In this document: positions 45,472 through 55,670 of the stretch, in pieces | Numbering within the stretch: position 1 is the stretch's first letter | How the letters are laid out: every line of letters begins with the position of its first letter | Source of the DNA: Emergomyces orientalis | Lineage: Eukaryota; Ascomycota; Eurotiomycetes; Onygenales; Ajellomycetaceae | Length of the DNA: 64,000 nucleotides | Reading direction: 5' to 3' | Assembly (NCBI GenBank): GCA_002110485.1 | Contig: MOWL01000045.1 | Location: forward strand, 806,001 to 870,000 | The notes under the pieces: model-generated | Databases searched by the model: none | Seen by the model: only the letters and a program-made list of their open reading frames with translations | What the model was told of the DNA's origin: nothing | Program-made: the position numbers and the translations under genes

Positions 45472-48459
45472 ATGGCTCCTCCGGGCCGACGACGACCTAC
45501 CTCTGGGCGAATCGTCTCATTATACTTTCTCTCCTCCGTCCTTGCATTCATCTTTCTCGCGGCTCTTCCCGCTCAGGTTTCCGCGGCCGGTTCCGCAATC
45601 ATAGGAATCGATCTCGGAACAGAATACATAAAGACCGCCCTGGTAAAGCCAGGGGTACCCCTCGAAATTGTCCTGACCAAGGATTCTAAGAGAAAAGAAG
45701 CTGCCGCTGTGGCATTCAAGCCAGCACGTGAACAAAACGCCGTTTTTCCCGAGCGATTTTATGGCGGTGATGCGCTTGCGCTTGCCCCTCGATTCCCTGA
45801 TGATGTTTTCCCGAATCTGAAAGTTCTCTTGGGTATTCCGCTTGAAGCTGGAAACCAGGGCTCTGGCGAAAAACAGGAAAATGTCGTTGCAATGTACAAA
45901 AGCCGGTATCCCTCTCTTGATATTGGGGAGATTCCGGGACGGGGGACTGTTGGGATTAAAAGCAAAAAGCTGGCAGAAGACCAAGGTCGGGAACGGTTTA
46001 TGGTGGAGGAGTTATTGGCTATGCAGTTAAAGCAGGTTAAAGCCAACGCGGAAGCGATGGGTGGCCAGAGGTCTGAAATCCAGGATGCCGTCATCACGTT
46101 CCCGCCATATTATACCGCGGAGGAGAAACGCAGTGTTGAACTAGCGGCAGAATTGGCTGGGTTGAATGTGATCGCTATGATCAGCGATGGCTTGGCTGTT
46201 GGCGTCAACTATGCCACGAGTCGAACTTTCCCCAGTGTATCGGACGGGAACAAGCCAGAGTATCATGTCGTGTATGACATGGGTGCTGGTTGTACGTCTG
46301 CGACTGTTCTCCGGTTCCAGAGCCGGTCTGTCAAAGATGTTGGCCGGTTTAACAAGACTGTTCAAGAAGTACAAGTTATCGGCAGTGGCTGGGATAAGAC
46401 CCTGGGCGGCGATGCGCTTAATCAACTGATTGTTGACGACATGATTGAGAAGTTCATTGTCGCCAAAAAGCTGAAGGACGGCGCAACACCGGAACAGCTC
46501 AGGTCTCATGGAAGGACAATGGCAAAACTTTGGAAAGAAGCGGAAAGAATTAGGCACATTTTGAGCGCCAATGCGGACACTGGGACATCATTTGAGGGCC
46601 TATATCATGATGATGTTAATTTCAAATATCAAATTACACGGTCTCAATTCGAAAAGCTCGCCAAAGCTCATGCTGCCCGTGTCTCAGCACCTTTGACTGA
46701 AGCTTTAGCTTCGGCAAATCTCGCCCTGAAAGATGTGGATTCTATCATTCTTCATGGGGGAGCGATTAGGACGCCGTTCGTACAGAAAGAGCTTGAATCG
46801 GCCTGCAAAGGATCTAGCAAGCTAAGAACCAATGTAAACGCCGATGAAGCCGCCGTTTTTGGCGCGACTTTCAAAGGCGCAGCCCTTAGCCGATCTTTCC
46901 GAGTCAAAGATATCAGAGCAGGAGATACTGCCGCCTTCACTGTGGGAATGAAATGGAAATCCGGAGACAAGGAAAGGCATCAGAAGCTTTTCACGCCTTA
47001 CTCGGAAATTGGGGCTGAAAAACAGGTGACAATGAAGAACCTGGACGACTTTGACTTCAGTTTGTATCAGCAGTTCACTCAGGATGGCAAATTGGTCGAA
47101 GCACCTCTTGTAGGCATCCGAACCACGAACTTGACACAATCGGTGGCTACTCTGAAAAATAAATTTGGTTGTGTACCCGCAAATATAACTACCAAATTTT
47201 CCATCCAGCTTAGGCCCCTTGACGGTATTCCTGAACTTGTCTTTGGGGTAGTGAGCTGCGAGTATATGAGTGAGGAAAAAAAAGGTGTGGTTGAAGATGT
47301 GAAAGGATTCTTTGGCTTGGGATCAAAGAAGAATGATCAACAACCACTTCAAGATGATGCGGCCAAGGAGTCTATCACTGTGGATTCCGAATCCTCAGCG
47401 ACTACCTCCGCATCCACTTCCACAACTCCTTCCTCTGCCAGTGAGTCTGCACCGGCAAGTTCAGCTGCGGAGTCAACAACCAAATCATCCAAAGACATGA
47501 AAGTTAAAATTGAAGCCATACCAATCGCCTTCACTACCTCCGTGCTGGGCATCCCACCAGCCTCAGAAGCCGATCTGGCACGTATAAAGGATCGTCTCGC
47601 CGCATTTGACGCGTCAGACCTTGCCCGCTTTAAGCGTGAAGAGATGTTCAATAACCTTGAAGCATTCATTTACCGAACACAGGAACTTGTCAATGATGAT
47701 ACATTCCTAAAAATGATACCCGCAGATGCCCTCGTCAAATTGCAGGAAAACCTCTCTGAAGCAAGCGAGTGGCTGTATGGAGATGGTGCAGACGCGACCA
47801 CTAAAGACATCAAGATAAAACTAGACGGGTTGAAGAAATATGTGGATCCCGCCCTGAACCGGAAGAAAGAACACTCCCTCCTTCCCTCAAAAATCGACGC
47901 TCTAAAACAAAGCCTTCAAAACGCGAAGATGTTTGTAGATATTATTCAAAAGCAGGTAGATGCTGAGGAGAATATTCGCTCCTCGGAATCTGCTTCGTCA
48001 ACAACCTCCACGCTGTCCAATGAATCACCCGCCCCATCTGCATCGGATGATTTCGCCTCTCTCGAAGACGAGTCCACTTCGGCATCTACAACAACAACAA
48101 CCCCTCCTTCCTCCAAACCCACCCCGTTCTCCCGCTTCACAGCGGCCGACGTCTCCCCCCTCTCAAGCGCCTACGACAGCATAACCTCGTGGTTCGAGAA
48201 GCAGCTCTCGCTTCAAGAAAAGCTGAGCGAGTCTGAAGACCCCGTTTTGACTACGGCGGCCATAGATGCAAAACTACGGGAGTTGGAACGGGCATTGAAT
48301 AAAATTATGGAAAAGATGACTCGTCCTGGCGGTAATGGGAAGCCGAAGCAGAAGGATGGGAAGAAGGAGAAAAAGGAGAATCAGGAGAAGCAAAAGGAGA
48401 CACAGAAAGAGAAGGTGAAAGGGAAGGAAGAGACGAAAAAGCCGCACGATGAGCTGTAA
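45472..48459 (+). CDS. LHS1: Lhs1-type ER Hsp70 (Grp170/ORP150 family) chaperone
   Basis: Single exon, 995 residues, longer than Lhs1 of yeast. An N-terminal hydrophobic segment (about 14-38) is the ER signal peptide. The Hsp70 ATPase domain begins AIIGIDLGTEYIKTALV (phosphate loop 1) and continues with VITFPPYYTAEEKRSVE, HVVYDMGAGCTSATVL and IILHGGAIRTPFVQ. The substrate-binding beta domain is followed by an acidic Ser-rich insert (about 630-685), a long alpha-helical part and a highly basic Lys/Glu tail. The protein ends in HDEL, the ER retrieval signal. Lhs1 is the nucleotide exchange factor of Kar2/BiP and helps post-translational import and refolding. Induction by the unfolded-protein response is likely, but no clear element was identified upstream. 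Confidence 0.94.
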   Translation: MAPPGRRRPTSGRIVSLYFLSSVLAFIFLAALPAQVSAAGSAIIGIDLGTEYIKTALVKPGVPLEIVLTKDSKRKEAAAVAFKPAREQNAVFPERFYGGDALALAPRFPDDVFPNLKVLLGIPLEAGNQGSGEKQENVVAMYKSRYPSLDIGEIPGRGTVGIKSKKLAEDQGRERFMVEELLAMQLKQVKANAEAMGGQRSEIQDAVITFPPYYTAEEKRSVELAAELAGLNVIAMISDGLAVGVNYATSRTFPSVSDGNKPEYHVVYDMGAGCTSATVLRFQSRSVKDVGRFNKTVQEVQVIGSGWDKTLGGDALNQLIVDDMIEKFIVAKKLKDGATPEQLRSHGRTMAKLWKEAERIRHILSANADTGTSFEGLYHDDVNFKYQITRSQFEKLAKAHAARVSAPLTEALASANLALKDVDSIILHGGAIRTPFVQKELESACKGSSKLRTNVNADEAAVFGATFKGAALSRSFRVKDIRAGDTAAFTVGMKWKSGDKERHQKLFTPYSEIGAEKQVTMKNLDDFDFSLYQQFTQDGKLVEAPLVGIRTTNLTQSVATLKNKFGCVPANITTKFSIQLRPLDGIPELVFGVVSCEYMSEEKKGVVEDVKGFFGLGSKKNDQQPLQDDAAKESITVDSESSATTSASTSTTPSSASESAPASSAAESTTKSSKDMKVKIEAIPIAFTTSVLGIPPASEADLARIKDRLAAFDASDLARFKREEMFNNLEAFIYRTQELVNDDTFLKMIPADALVKLQENLSEASEWLYGDGADATTKDIKIKLDGLKKYVDPALNRKKEHSLLPSKIDALKQSLQNAKMFVDIIQKQVDAEENIRSSESASSTTSTLSNESPAPSASDDFASLEDESTSASTTTTTPPSSKPTPFSRFTAADVSPLSSAYDSITSWFEKQLSLQEKLSESEDPVLTTAAIDAKLRELERALNKIMEKMTRPGGNGKPKQKDGKKEKKENQEKQKETQKEKVKGKEETKKPHDEL

Positions 48460-50405
48460 TAGCCCTTTGTTATTAGGCTTGATTTTAAATTTTAAATTTT
48501 ATTTTTGATCTGCCCTGATTGTCGTTTCTTGCTACCTGTTTGTTATATTATTATCAGCCATCATTTAGATGTATTATGGCCTCCCATGTTTCTCTCATTT
48601 TCGTTATTTTATAAAATTAAATGTATAACTGAACTCTGTGCGGGTGTCTTCCAACATTTGCCAAAAATCAAGCAGTATACCCGGCTATATTCAAGGGAAC
48701 AAGCCAAATGTGCTGTCATAAAAAGTATCAATCGTTCAACTCAAAATGTCATATACCGTACCACTCATCTTCATTCTAGACTTACAGGTCTTCCCTTGAA
48801 TACTTCGAAGAGGCGTTGGTTTATTTCTTAACTGTTTAACCAGTGCTAACCATACGAAATGTTTTTTGAAACGGATATGCTGAAAGCAACATATTCAATG
48901 GGATATATATCTTAGATAAAAATTAAAAGGCAGTTTCCTCATGTTATTTTGCTTTTTCTTTTCATTTTTTTCTCTTTCAATTTTTGAATTGCTTCACTTG
49001 GTTGCATTTCTGAGAACAAGCTCTCAGAGAGAAGAAAGAGAGATATAAGCGGGGAAAAATGAACTCAGTGCTTATTGTGTCACTACTTGCTACCACTAAT
49101 TTCAATGCAGTGCCAAAACGAAAACTTGCTTTGGAATCATCTCAGAGTCCTTCAGTTTTCAAACAGGTTTATTGCGGCCCTGTTGAGTAATTATCATCGC
49201 TGTTTGTCAAGGTGAACAAATTGAAGTGATATACTTTGGTTCCCGGCCTGACAAACCTATCCATCAAGCTTAGTACCCAGATACTACAAATTTTGAAAAT
49301 CGATCTGAAAATAAAAAAGTTAATTCTTACCATTATTGAATATGTTCGCCCCACCCTCATCTCACCCCCACCCTTCGCCGGCCGTCAAACTTTTTGGCTC
49401 TGTCGATGTAGTTGTTGAGCACAAGCTTACGAGAGTCGATCATATGAGCTGAATTGAGAAGATCGAGGGCGAGCAATAGACAATAATAGTGTGACAGAGG
49501 TTGTATGCAAGGTAAAAAAGAATACTTAGAGCATGTTTTGGTTCTGTCTCGAAATAATAACGAATAGTGAGATCCGAACGATCCGAAAAGAAAGAAAAAA
49601 AGAGTGTGTGGAACAATGGATATAAAAAGTAACAATAAGAAAAAAGAAGAAAAAAGAAAGATAGGAACTTAACGTGAAATAAATATATATATAAAAGTAA
49701 TAAAAAAAGGAAGCAAAAATATTATTCGAGAAATGGAAGAAAACAGAACCTCGGAACGATCAAACAACGGATGAACGGAAAAAGCGATGCAAACCCCGAT
49801 AACCAGCACTTGGCATGAGGAATTTCAAACCACACGCTACCTCCGCACTCTATTAATATGAAATGTGGTAATATAGGCAAATATAGGCAAATACAAGTAA
49901 AAGGGAAAAGGTAGGGAAAATAAGGAAGATAAGGAAAAGAGAAAAAAGCGCAGTAAAATTTAGTTGGTTTTTGATTGCAGAAGAAAGAATATGTGCATCA
50001 TCAATCAATCAATCAATCGGCCAATCGGCCAGCCATTGAGTCAGTCAGTCAATTAATCAATTCCCAAGTGCTGTGATCGATTTGAGGAAAGAGCCGGGAT
50101 AGAAACGTCCTTTCTTCAGCCTGATATATGTCCGTGACGAATTTGGCTTGACATTTTCCATCTCTCCCTGGTTTTAATGCAATCAGGTTTTGAAAAAGGG
50201 GCTGGGCTTTTTGGAGGCTTTGGACCATGTGCTTGTTTTTGTTCTTTTACTCTATGAGTGCAATAAATAAATAAATATTTCATGCTGGTATGTGCAGGGG
50301 GAAATAAACAGAAATATAGTTTCCTTTTCCTGGTTGGGAGTAAAAACGGCAGAAGCAAATATAGGAGTATGTTACCCCAAAAGAAGAGGAAGAATGAGTA
50401 AAAGG
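48460..50405. other. Long convergent 3' spacer
   Basis: 1.95 kb between convergent LHS1 and PRS5. AT-rich and low in complexity, with A/G-rich runs near 49570-49960. It includes a tetranucleotide repeat patch listed separately. No gene or RNA was recognised. Confidence 0.55.
50000..50062. repeat. ATCA/GTCA tetranucleotide repeat patch
   Basis: Imperfect (ATCA)n followed by CGGCCA and (GTCA)n units. A simple microsatellite in the PRS5 3' region. Confidence 0.75.
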
Positions 50406-52001
50406 TCAGTCGTACTGGAAGAGCACACTGATACTTTCCCCGTGGTGGACACGACGTATAGCCTACAGCAAAAGGAGAAGAAAATCTTGTTAAAACGCGT
50501 TGCTGCAAGCAGGGGGGCTGGGAGGGAGTATTTCAAAGATAAACAGAAAACCAAGGACGTACCTCAGCAAATACATGGCCAACCTCTAGGACTTCCAGTT
50601 TTGGGCAGCGGATTTTGTGTTCGTCTTGCGCCACAGTGTTTGTGACGACCACTTTATCCAGCGCACTGGCGTTGATTCGCTCAATAGCGTCTCCACTGAG
50701 GATTCCGTGTGTGACAAGCGCATATACCTGCGAGGCGCCTTCTTTCTTTAGGAGTTTTGCGGCGCGCGTAATGGTATTGGAAGTATCGGCCAGATCATCA
50801 ATCAAGATGGCTGTTCGGCCCTTGATATCACCCACCAGCATCATGGTTGCGTTCTGACGGTCTGTGATTTTGGTTGGGCGACGTTCCTTTATATTTTCAG
50901 AGGGGAGAGAGGAGGGGTGGAATGTTAGCTCTGATCAATAACGGCCTTTCAAAATGGAAGGAGGAAGAGGATAAGAAATAAAATTCCATGGAAATATATA
51001 TATTGATATACCTTGTGAATCAATGCAAAGTCCATCCCAAGAGAATCAGCAATTGCTGTGGCCCGTTTAGCTCCTCCGGCGTCGGGACTGACGATAATGC
51101 TTGCCCGGTAATTTGGGATATTTTCCGTGATGTATTTCTTTAACAATGGTCGACCGTAGAGGTTATCAACGGGTATATCAAAGAAGCCTTGGTACTGGGG
51201 ATCATGTAAATCCATGGTGATAATATGATCCGCGCCAGCACATGTGAGGAGATCAGCCACGAGGGTGCCCGCCTGCGCAACCCATTGTCGGTATCCGGGA
51301 CGTGGGTGGAAAGTGCTCAGTTTAGACGAATTCGACGCCACGCTCACAGTATCATCGTTGTTTGCACCGCCGTTGGCAGGAGGTACAACGGTAGAATTTC
51401 GATTTCGATTACTCGTATCCGACTTGGTGGAGTCTGTGGTGTCGCTGCGTTTTAACGGGCCGTTGGTGTAATGGCCAAAACGAGCTTTCTGAGGGCTACC
51501 GCTGGAAGACATCTCATGTTGTTCAATTTGCACCTGGGTGAGTCCCCTTTGTAAACCATCGATGCCATTTACCAGACCAATGCTTTCCGTCTTTCCGGCA
51601 TGCGGGGTCGGTGGCGTGCTCTCGAAGGTGTAATTAGCAGCGGTATCGGACTTGGAGACAGAAGACTTTACGAGGGGAGCGCCAATCTTGTTGTAAGGGA
51701 TATCGCTCTGACGGGAGTAGGGGAATAGAGGGAGAACGGCGGTGACTCTTTTCGCGGAAGCAGTTTTGCAAGCGGAAATGATGACGAGGAGCTCCATCAA
51801 GTGGTCGTTGACCTTGCCTCCGCCGGACTGGATAATATACACATCTTTGCCACGAACAGACTCGTTGATTTCCACTCGAGTTTCGCCAACGGAGAATTTC
51901 GATAGCAACACATTGGCCATCGGAAGGCCGAGATGTTCGCATATAGTCTTGTTGAGGTGTGGATGGGACGAGCCCCCCAGCACAATAATATTCCTGACCA
52001 T
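50406..52001 (-). CDS. PRS5: Ribose-phosphate pyrophosphokinase, Prs5 type
   Basis: Three exons on the minus strand: 52001-51012, 50886-50563 and 50462-50406, giving 456 residues in frame (introns 125 and 100 nt). It makes PRPP from ribose-5-phosphate and ATP, feeding purine, pyrimidine, histidine, tryptophan and NAD synthesis. Blocks: VLGGSSHPHLNKTIC at the N terminus, RGKDVYIIQSGGG, GADHIITMDLHDPQYQGFFD (metal-binding region), SPDAGGAKRATAIAD and the PRPP loop AILIDDLADTSNTI. The C terminus AIRRVHHGESISVLFQYD is standard. An insert of roughly 125 disordered, Ser/Thr-rich residues (about 105-230) interrupts the catalytic core at the place where yeast Prs5 has one. The catalytic flexible loop after ALIHKERRPTKITDRQ is shortened, so activity probably needs a partner subunit, as in yeast; that is inference. 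Confidence 0.93.
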
Positions 52002-53226
52002 GTTGTATGCCAGGACTCTGGGTTTAACCTTCGAGAAAAGGAAAGCAATCGGATATAGGCCAAATTATTAAAAAGGATGAGAGAAATGAGGGCGGGCGGG
52101 TAGGAAGGAAATGGTTGTTAAATAAGAAACGAGAAAAACAGCCTTGAGTGAAAGGGATATTTTTCTGGCTAGCCGATCCTGCAATGGCCGAGAAATGAGG
52201 GAGGGGTCAACCTTTGGGACGAGTAAGGGCTAGGAGGAGACGAGCAGGACCAACTATTTCATGATGGACAGGAAGCGGGAGAGGGATGAGAAGACATGAT
52301 GAGAAGCTTAGCACATTGGGGAAGAGAGAGTAGGAGAGAGGAGAGACGTCGAGAGAAGTCGAGAGGAATGCAAAATTAACTCAAAATTGGTTGGCTAAGG
52401 TGGATTTCCTGCTCCAACCACGGAGACTTGGTTGAGGCAAGGTTGCTGGGTTCGATCAATAATGACACCAAAAAGCAAGGAAAATTCCAAAATTCCAAAA
52501 AGCCAAAAAAATATAATTTCTAAATAAAAAAAATTCAAAGTTTGGTCGGCAAAAAGTCAGGTCACGGGATCAGAGGCGGCCCCGCGGTGGCCGGGTGAGG
52601 TAAGCACCGGTTTCCCCCGCACTTTATTAGAGAGTGAAAAAGAGAAACGGAGAGACAGGGACAAACACGACATACGTGGGGACGAATGATACCCTAGTGC
52701 TAGGGCAAACGATTAATAACAGGCTGGAGACACAATGCTGTACTATCCAGAGCAAACCCTCGGCAAGAGGAATAGAACAGATCGGTCGATACCTAGGGTA
52801 GGCAGAGTTCCCGGGTTTTCAACAGAATAGCGTGGTCTTATTTTGCCTTGAACGGGGTATATTTCCGCCTCTGGCTTTCTGTCCGCTTGGTATCAAGTTA
52901 CCTAACCTATGTAGGCATCTCCATAGGCAGATATCCTGCCCCAGGGTAGATACATTGTGAACATGACACATGGGGAAAGGGGGATCTGGTCAAACATCCA
53001 GTGTTACCCGAGATCAATGGTCATATCTGGTCATGTCTGGTCAAACAGCAACGACAAGCAGTCATCATAGTTTTCAGATTGGGCCTTTGTCACTGAAATC
53101 ATACTTGGACGGGCCAATTCCCGCCCCAAGGTACCCCCAAGATCAATCCAAACAAGCCAGAGAGGGTAGTCTAATATACAAAAGCCTGCCGCTGCACAAA
53201 ACGGAACGCAATCATCATGAAAATTG
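52002..53226. other. Spacer: PRS5 promoter and HUB1 3' region
   Basis: 1.2 kb with no gene. Purine-rich runs lie at 52090-52360, which read as pyrimidine-rich leader on the PRS5 strand. A TACCTAGGGTA-like word is at 52790. Confidence 0.55.
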
Positions 53227-53551
53227 CTAGTCTCCTGTGTCCACTTCCCTATTATCACCAAATATGTCAGTATATGTCGTCAAGTCAAGATACCACATTC
53301 GCCCCACGTGCTTGTGGGACAAAATCAAGACAAAAATCAAAACAAAAAAACTTACAAGTCAAGCTGTACCCCGTTGCCTACCCCGTAGTCCTCCAAAGTA
53401 AGCTGGTCCTTGAATGGTCTTTCGCCTTGTCGTTTGAGGAGGATTTCATGGGGTTCTCGTCCGATGCGTGCGGCAACCTGAGCTTTAAACAGTCCTATAT
53501 ATGTAAAAAATTAAGAAAAATATTAAAAAAAGTTAGAAATAAAGCGTTAGC

Positions 53552-53594
<43 letters not shown>

Positions 53595-54246
53595 AAAGAA
53601 AGAAAGAGCCCATCAGGTCGGGCACCGACAATCATTCCTCCACCCACCCACCCCCCACCTCACCCCACGGCCAATCCGAATAGCAAATAAGGGAACGAGG
53701 CTTACGGATTGGATCTGACGCAAGGCACGGAATAGCTGCTTTCGTGCCCAATCTGTCATTCACATGGACAATTATCATAGGTTCCGTCGGCGCCGCAACC
53801 GCTGCGGCCTTCTTGTCTTTTTCCCGTTTCTCTTTTTTCTTTTCCTTCCTATCTTGTTCCTCGCGTCTGTCGTCTATATTCGTTGGTGCAGTCGCAGGCG
53901 CTCGGTCCCTGCTATCATTATTGTCATTATTATCGTCCTGTCTCCTCCTGTTCCTGTCAGGGTCGATATCTCTGTATCTATCCCCTCGGCGGCCTCGAGT
54001 AGGTGATCTGTCGAGCTCTCTTTCTCTTTCCTTTCTCTCTGTTTCCCTATACCCACGTTCCAAACCTCTCTCTTCCACTCCAGGCCTGCTATCATCTGTG
54101 CGACGCTTCTCTTTCCAACGGAATCCGCCATCGCGACGTCTGGGCATATCTCGGTCTCGGGCTTCGTCGTGTCTCCGCCGCGGGGATCGGCTTCTCCTCC
54201 TATCTTCGCGCCTTGGCGATGGTGATCTCGAATATGAACGAGGCAT
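53227..54246 (-). CDS. HUB1: Hub1/UBL5 ubiquitin-like splicing modifier with N-terminal RS domain
   Basis: Three exons, 54246-53706, 53494-53356 and 53248-53227, give 233 residues with consistent phases. Residues 1-160 are an Arg/Ser/Asp/Glu-rich region (MPRSYSRSPSPRRED...) like SR splicing factors; a Lys/Glu stretch and then the Hub1 domain follow: MIIVHVNDRLGTKAAIPCLA, LFKAQVAARIGREPHEILLK, RPFKDQLTLEDYGVGNGVQL, ending LEVDTGD. Hub1 has no terminal Gly-Gly; it binds Snu66 non-covalently and influences use of weak 5' splice sites. Yeast Hub1 is only 73 residues, so the RS extension is a feature of filamentous fungi. The start at the second Met region was chosen because the RS block begins there; a frame open to 54402 exists but looks like leader sequence. 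Intron 1 (211 nt) holds a T35 tract. Confidence 0.92.
53553..53587 (+). repeat. A35 homopolymer (T35 on the HUB1 strand)
   Basis: An uninterrupted run of 35 A on the plus strand, inside HUB1 intron 1. On the coding strand it reads T35 followed by GGCTAAC and, 14 bases on, a second CTAAC before the acceptor at 53495. Confidence 0.97.
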
Positions 54247-54693
54247 GCCGTATAATGGGATTTTGGGGCGAGTATAAGAATAAACGATATCAGCCCACGA
54301 AAGATGGTCGAAAGTGGTTGCAAAGGGGGATGGTGGTAGATTATAGTGCACTAGGCCGGGTTCTGTACTAGTAGCTATAGAAGTTGGTGATCTTGGACGC
54401 AAAAAGTCGCCTCATGAACACGCGTAGATATCAACAAGACGTAGAACAAGTTAGAGACATTCCGCTAGTGATATAAAATGGTTGAAAAGAATTGTTGTTG
54501 TTCTCCCTAACCTGTGCTGGTTGAAGCCTGGCTCGGGATGTGCCCTTCATCACGTGCCTCCAAGCTCCAAGCTCCGTGCCCAGACTTGCGCCAATCCCTC
54601 ACGCAAAAACACGACAAGCGGACGGATACATATCCCCATATCCCATATCTATACCTCTCCAGAACGACATAGGTTAACCCTTAAATCTCATCG
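54247..54693. promoter_or_regulatory. Shared divergent promoter of HUB1 and GPI15
   Basis: 447 bases between divergent HUB1 and GPI15. No specific element assigned. Confidence 0.5.
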
Positions 54694-55535
54694 ATGCCCG
54701 CTCGCCTATCCATCCAACGCCCCTCGCCAACAACGGCCCTCTTCACCGTCTCCAATGCCTCCGTCCGCTCCACAATCACCTCCAAACTCCTCTTCTCCAT
54801 TGAGGTTCTCCTCCGCATCCTCCTTTTCGCATTCGTCCTTCTCATCAACGGAGCTCTCATTCGCGATTACATATTAACCTTCGAGGATGGAATCATACCC
54901 TGGGAAACTGTATGGTCGAGTACCATTGGAGCTCTAGCTTGTCGCATTGCGGATAGGCAAGATTGGCAGCTTGTCTGCCCTTTGAGTGCGGTGTTTGTGT
55001 ATATCATTTTTCGCAAGGGGTATACTGGTTGGTTATTCGTCTTTTTCTTCCCCCCTTTTTACTAGTACATTTTATGACCTGTGGTACGGAGAGAAAACTT
55101 CTCTTTTATATATATATATATATACTCCGGGTGTTGTACCTGTATAATGTTCAATTGCTAATTCGCGTTTATTGCGGAATAGAGGAATCACTACTGGTCA
55201 TCCGCGGACTGGGAATCCAAACCTCAACATCGTCCGCAACTTACCTCTCAACCGCCTCAACCCGATTTATTCCTACCACACAAATACAAGATATCGTGAT
55301 CCACGAGGCTTTCAAGGGTTTTCAGGTGAAATTCTATCTTGCCATCATTGTGGAAGGGGAATCCAATGTAGTGGTGGTTTTCCCGGTAGGTGGTCATATA
55401 CGTCTGCGTATTTAATTACTGTCCAATCGGGAGGTTCCGTCTAATGCCAGCGATCAACAGAATTTATTGCCCCGACGCTCGATTCTTGAAGATGTCTGGA
55501 AAGGAGCTCGTAAATGCCTTTACGATCCGAATTAA
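54694..55535 (+). CDS. GPI15: GPI15/PIG-H, subunit of GPI-GlcNAc transferase
   Basis: Three exons, 54694-55027, 55183-55385 and 55461-55535, give 203 residues; the sum is a multiple of three. The N-terminal half has a hydrophobic hairpin (about residues 30-60). The PIG-H domain follows: GYTEESLLVIRGLGIQT across the first junction, STRFIPTTQIQDIVIHEAF, FYLAIIVEGESNVVVVFP, and the C-terminal NLLPRRSILEDVWKGARKCL. PIG-H is part of the ER-membrane enzyme that adds GlcNAc to phosphatidylinositol, the first step of GPI-anchor synthesis. The first donor is GTTGGT, chosen because it alone gives the conserved YTEESL join; a better-looking GTATAC five bases upstream breaks the frame. Intron 1 contains a (TA)n run near 55108-55125. 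Confidence 0.85.
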
Positions 55536-55670
55536 TACCTGCCTCGTTCTCACCCATTCAACCTCTTCCCCAGCCATTTGTTCACGTGTAGCAACTCGAT
55601 CCTGATGGAGAGATACCGAAACCAAAAAGAAGATTATCTAAATGGGAATAAAGTGTGAGTGGATATTACA

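Noticed and set aside
52440..52470. GGTTCGATC word resembling a tRNA B box
   Set aside because: No matching A box, acceptor stem or cloverleaf could be drawn around it; other TTCGA words in the window failed the same test.
53217..53690. Plus-strand frame through the A35 run
   Set aside because: It is the antisense of HUB1 exons 2-3 and intron 1; the lysine run is only the homopolymer.
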